Shown here piece after piece: positions 32,457 to 35,045 of a stretch of 35,045 nucleotides of DNA. A program made the position numbers and the translations under genes. The stretch lies in NCBI GenBank assembly GCA_030590505.1, contig JAUUYH010000004.1, positions 1-35,045 on the forward strand. Reading direction: 5' to 3'. The notes below the pieces were generated by a model. The model was not told the DNA's origin. It searched no databases and worked only from the letters and a program-made list of their open reading frames with translations. This stretch comes from Kiritimatiellota bacterium (GTDB lineage Bacteria; Verrucomicrobiota; Lentisphaeria; Victivallales; JAADHT01). The stretch's first letter is position 1, and each line of letters begins with the position of its first letter.

Positions 32457-33377
32457 TCATTTTTTTAGACGAGCTGCAATGATTTTCCAGCGCAACTCGG
32501 ATTGGCTTTTTATGTCAATATAGGCTTGAATATCATCCGTTTGCGCCATCTCTATTATTTCAGGTTTTATTGAACGAAACAGCAGGGCCTGTGAATTTTT
32601 TATTCCTATTTTTTCCAGTTTTTTCTTTGCCTTGAAAAAACTATTTCTGACAACCTGATTTCTTATCATTAAAAATAAAGGGAACGATCCAGCAAGAATC
32701 CAGAACGGATATATTGGCAACCATGTAAGGTGCATAAACTGCTGACAAGCCTGAGCAGCCAGCAACAGAAAAAACGGAAAAATAAAAAGAAGAGCATCAA
32801 TAGGTGACTGGAAGCAGTTTCCCATATATCTACGAAATCCGCTTGGAGATGAACGATAAGCAAAATGCTCTTCAAGTGAGTGATCTGCCAGCGGCATACG
32901 TGCAATATGACACAGTTCATGCGAGATTAGTTCGTCACGCCTGTATATCAGCCATTTCTGCTGTTTTGCGAAGTTCGCACGAATAAGAAAAATTGAAAGA
33001 TTATCTTCTGGCATAGAGATTGCACAGCCACCCCATAGAAAACCGAGACTTTTTGAGAGAAAAAAACCTGGAACCCACTCTATTTTAAAACCGTAAAACT
33101 CCTCATTTATCGCCTCCGCTTCCTCCATTATTTCAGGTGGAATCTGACGCTCTTTATCAAGAACAACCCAGTCGAAGAGTTTAACGCTTTTTTGCTCTTC
33201 CAGTTCTGCGTATATCGCATCAAGATGATTGAATATTTTAGTTAAGCGCTCTTTGTATTGCGGTAGCCTCTCACCAGGTGCAATAAGAAGCCCCATCGCA
33301 TCCAGTTCTACAAGAGTCTCAGTATCGCCCTCTTTGAGAGATGCGATCTTCGCAACTGTTTCTTTGATATTCTGCAA
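32457..33377 (-). CDS. Membrane-associated HExxH metallopeptidase-like protein
   Basis: The N-terminal 100 residues are helical and soluble. RRDELISHELCHIARMPLADHSLEEHFAY (about residues 148-176) carries the zinc-metalloprotease HExxH motif, with EEH about 13-15 residues on as a possible third ligand. Two hydrophobic segments follow (about 192-212 and 218-237), so the catalytic site is near the membrane face. The C-terminal 70 residues are basic. It is encoded 16 bp after nadA on the same strand, probably cotranscribed. I do not recognise a named family, and the substrate is unknown. Exact and one-mismatch iterated palindromes lie at 32967 and 33342. Confidence 0.72.
   Translation of the reverse strand: MQNIKETVAKIASLKEGDTETLVELDAMGLLIAPGERLPQYKERLTKIFNHLDAIYAELEEQKSVKLFDWVVLDKERQIPPEIMEEAEAINEEFYGFKIEWVPGFFLSKSLGFLWGGCAISMPEDNLSIFLIRANFAKQQKWLIYRRDELISHELCHIARMPLADHSLEEHFAYRSSPSGFRRYMGNCFQSPIDALLFIFPFFLLLAAQACQQFMHLTWLPIYPFWILAGSFPLFLMIRNQVVRNSFFKAKKKLEKIGIKNSQALLFRSIKPEIIEMAQTDDIQAYIDIKSQSELRWKIIAARLKK
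32967..32979. repeat. Iterated palindrome TGCGAANTTCGCA (metallopeptidase gene)
   Basis: Exact copy with G at the centre, read as A-N-F-A. Confidence 0.85.
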
Positions 33378-33393
33378 AATAATCTGTTACCCC

Positions 33394-34323
33394 TTAGGAA
33401 AACTGCAGCATTTTTTCTATCGGCTTAACTGCATCCCTTCTTATCTCTTCAGGAACCACAATTGAGTGCTGCTTATGCTCCATTGCGGCAAGTACGTTAT
33501 CAAGCCTGTGCATCTTCATCATAGGGCAGATTGCCTGCTCAGATAGGGCAATAAACTGCTTCTCTGGATTCTCTTTTGAGAGACGATAGATCATGCCAAG
33601 CTCTGTTCCGGTAATAATCTGTTTTGCTGTTGTTGATTTCGCAAATTTAATCATTCCTCCAGTACTCAATGCCTCATCGGCAAGGTCAATCACATCAAGC
33701 CGTGCCTCTGGGTGAACAATCACCACAGCATCTGGATACTCCCTTTTTCTCTGCTCAAGTTGTGCCACAGTAATACGCATATGTGTCGGACAGTACCCAG
33801 GCCAAAGAATCATTTCACGACCAGTCTCACGTGCAACATACGCTCCTAGATTCTTATCAGGAACAAAAATAAGTTTTCGATCTTCTGGCAGTGATGCAAC
33901 TACCTTTACGGCATTCGCTGACGTTACACAAATATCGCTCAATGCCTTAACTTCAGCAGAGCTATTTACGTACGTGACAACTAGCGCATCAGGATGCTCT
34001 TTTTTCATCTTTTTAAGGTCTTCAGCCTCCGCCATATCCGCCATCGGACAGCCCGACGCAAGCGACGGTAATAAAACCGTCTTCTCTGGTGATAACATAT
34101 AGGCCGTCTCTGCCATAAATTTTACACCACAGAACACTATAACATCCGCTGTAGTTTTTGATGCTTTAATACTAAGCTCCAAGCTGTCACCTACAAAATC
34201 AGCTATATCCTGCACCTCTCCAAGCTGATAATTATGTGTCAGTATTACGGCATTAAGTTCCTTGCGAAGTTCGCAAATACGAGTCACCATCTCTTTATCA
34301 GTAAGCATTTCCATTATAATCAT
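33394..34323 (-). CDS. nadA: Quinolinate synthase
   Basis: Condenses iminoaspartate with dihydroxyacetone phosphate to quinolinate in NAD synthesis, using a [4Fe-4S] cluster. The three cluster cysteines are visible in SGCPMADMA, GYCPTHMRI and ICPMMKMHRLDN. Other family blocks are ILTHNYQLGEVQDIADFVGDSLELS, VIVFCGVKFMAETA, CVTSANAVKVV and FVPDKNLGAYVA, followed by VHPEARLDVIDLAD. At 309 aa it belongs to the short NadA type. The codon at residue 4 is also ATG (34314) with AGGA eight bases before it and is the likelier start. nadB and nadC are not in the window. An exact iterated palindrome is at 34263, read as C-E-L-R. Confidence 0.96.
   Translation of the reverse strand: MIIMEMLTDKEMVTRICELRKELNAVILTHNYQLGEVQDIADFVGDSLELSIKASKTTADVIVFCGVKFMAETAYMLSPEKTVLLPSLASGCPMADMAEAEDLKKMKKEHPDALVVTYVNSSAEVKALSDICVTSANAVKVVASLPEDRKLIFVPDKNLGAYVARETGREMILWPGYCPTHMRITVAQLEQRKREYPDAVVIVHPEARLDVIDLADEALSTGGMIKFAKSTTAKQIITGTELGMIYRLSKENPEKQFIALSEQAICPMMKMHRLDNVLAAMEHKQHSIVVPEEIRRDAVKPIEKMLQFS
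34263..34275. repeat. Iterated palindrome TGCGAANTTCGCA (in nadA)
   Basis: Exact copy with G at the centre, read as C-E-L-R near the N-terminus of NadA. Confidence 0.85.
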
Positions 34324-34431
34324 CCTGTTAATCTTTTACTTATACATTTCTATATATTGATTAAATATAGCATAAGGGAGAGGGGAAATCAACTTTAAAA
34401 AATAAGATATGGCGAATGAATTTTCCAAATT

Positions 34432-34483
34432 ACTTGCATAGAACAAAAAAACCCTCAAAAAACATTTGTAAATTCATGCAAGT
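34432..34483. promoter_or_regulatory. Inverted repeat ACTTGCAT / ATGCAAGT around the dksA-like promoter
   Basis: Perfect 8-bp arms at 34432-34439 and 34476-34483 lie on either side of the -35 box of the candidate promoter. This arrangement could be an operator pair. Confidence 0.4.
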
Positions 34484-34493
34484 ATGGTATTAT
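34466..34493 (+). promoter_or_regulatory. Candidate sigma-70 promoter of the DksA/TraR-type gene
   Basis: TTGTAA, a 16-bp spacer and TATTAT, about 110 bp before the ATG. Confidence 0.45.
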
Positions 34494-34602
34494 GCGTGCT
34501 TAACTAATGAGATGGAATAGAGATTTTTTGTAGATAATAACACAATTTTTTACTGAATATTATTATATTATTTAGTGATTGAGTGAAAGGATACGAGCAA
34601 TT

Positions 34603-35031
34603 ATGGGGAACAAGAATTCAAAAACAGAGAATGGTAAAATTCCGGAATTACGCGGGAAGAATAAGAAGTTTTATGATGCATTAATGCTCTCAAGAAGTAA
34701 ATTTGAGCAGCAGGTGGAGTTTCATTCATCCGAGGCTCTGACTAATAACGCAAATGCTGGTGAAGCTGGAATGTCAACTCACATGGCGGATCTCGGTAGT
34801 GATAATGCCCGTCACGACATGGAGCTTTCAATGATAACCAATGAAGGTGATGCTCTTGAGTTGATTGACGAAGCAACTGAAAGGTTGTTAGGCGGTTCTT
34901 ATGGTATATGCCTAGACTGTTCAGTTAAAATATCAGAAGATCGCCTTGAGGCAAAACCGTATGCAAGATTTTGTATCAAATGTAAATCGATTCGTGAGAA
35001 TAATGGCGGATTCAATCCTGAGCATGAATAA
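34603..35031 (+). CDS. DksA/TraR-type zinc-finger protein
   Basis: Member of the TraR/DksA family, whose proteins reach into the RNA polymerase secondary channel or act as small general stress regulators. The C-terminal finger is CLDCSVKISEDRLEAKPYARFCIKCK, a C-x2-C-x17-C-x2-C arrangement with the family's R-L-x-A-x-P-x-A-x-x-C spacing. The N-terminal half is a helical coiled-coil region with GEAGMSTHMADLGSDNA and ALELIDEATERLLGGSYG. The ORF track starts at a TTG eight codons earlier without a ribosome site; the ATG used here has AAAGGA 11 bases upstream and gives 142 aa. The acidic DxxDxA tip of E. coli DksA is not clearly present, so it may belong to the YteA-like or TraR-like branch. Confidence 0.87.
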   Translation: MGNKNSKTENGKIPELRGKNKKFYDALMLSRSKFEQQVEFHSSEALTNNANAGEAGMSTHMADLGSDNARHDMELSMITNEGDALELIDEATERLLGGSYGICLDCSVKISEDRLEAKPYARFCIKCKSIRENNGGFNPEHE

Positions 35032-35045
35032 TTAAGGCTACGAGA

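Overview
The window is an A+T-rich bacterial chromosome segment. The organism is Gram-negative: it has a Pal-type OmpA lipoprotein, a WaaP/InaA-like lipopolysaccharide kinase and TRAP transport. It is probably an anaerobe or facultative anaerobe, given the NosR/NapH-like FMN and Fe-S membrane protein and the DUF1638 protein. The gene mix, and an intergenic tandem repeat whose translation gives 'FDVRCSM'-like peptides, recall uncultured PVC-type bacteria such as Lentisphaerota or Kiritimatiellota. That placement is an inference and was not tested. I saw no tRNA, rRNA, CRISPR array, transposase of a classical IS family or phage gene.

Layout. 1-486 is a mosaic of dispersed repeats. 487-2898 (minus) is trpE-purU. 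3107-5821 (plus) is a TPR protein followed by an endonuclease-type mutL. 5970-7920 (minus) holds a flavinylated Fe-S membrane protein and a small exported cysteine protein. 8142-9968 (plus) holds a DUF1638 protein and a Rpn/PD-(D/E)XK family protein. 10077-13301 (minus) is a giant TPR protein. 13743-16809 (plus) is a three-gene TRAP transporter (dctP-dctQ-dctM) between two direct copies of a 25-bp repeat. 17071-18777 (minus) has mscS and pal. 18933-19943 (plus) is ilvE. 20464-21039 (minus) is trpG. 21183-21307 (minus) carries what looks like an unannotated sigma-54-dependent small RNA. 21441-23378 (minus) is a WaaP-like kinase plus an EboE-like TIM-barrel protein. 23823-32191 (minus) is a five-gene run: membrane protein, ileS, zinc-ribbon repeat protein, ABC-2 permease and DUF58 protein. 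32457-34323 (minus) is nadA plus a membrane metallopeptidase. 34603-35031 (plus) is a DksA/TraR zinc-finger protein.

The genes are mostly housekeeping: tryptophan, branched-chain amino acid, NAD and one-carbon metabolism, isoleucyl-tRNA charging, mismatch repair and envelope functions. The two anthranilate synthase subunits are encoded about 18 kb apart.

The two most unusual signals are non-coding. First, a near-perfect sigma-54 promoter at 21290-21307 has two tandem palindromes about 130-160 bp upstream. It is followed about 60 nt after the predicted start by a C-rich stretch and a UNCG-capped terminator hairpin with nine U, predicting a non-coding RNA of about 98 nt. Second, a 13-bp palindrome, TGCGAANTTCGCA, occurs ten times exactly and at least eight more times with one mismatch. 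Almost all copies lie inside genes and in all three reading phases, like the HIP1 highly iterated palindrome of cyanobacteria. Several further intergenic repeat families (called A, B, C, D, F and G here) are shuffled between gene ends.
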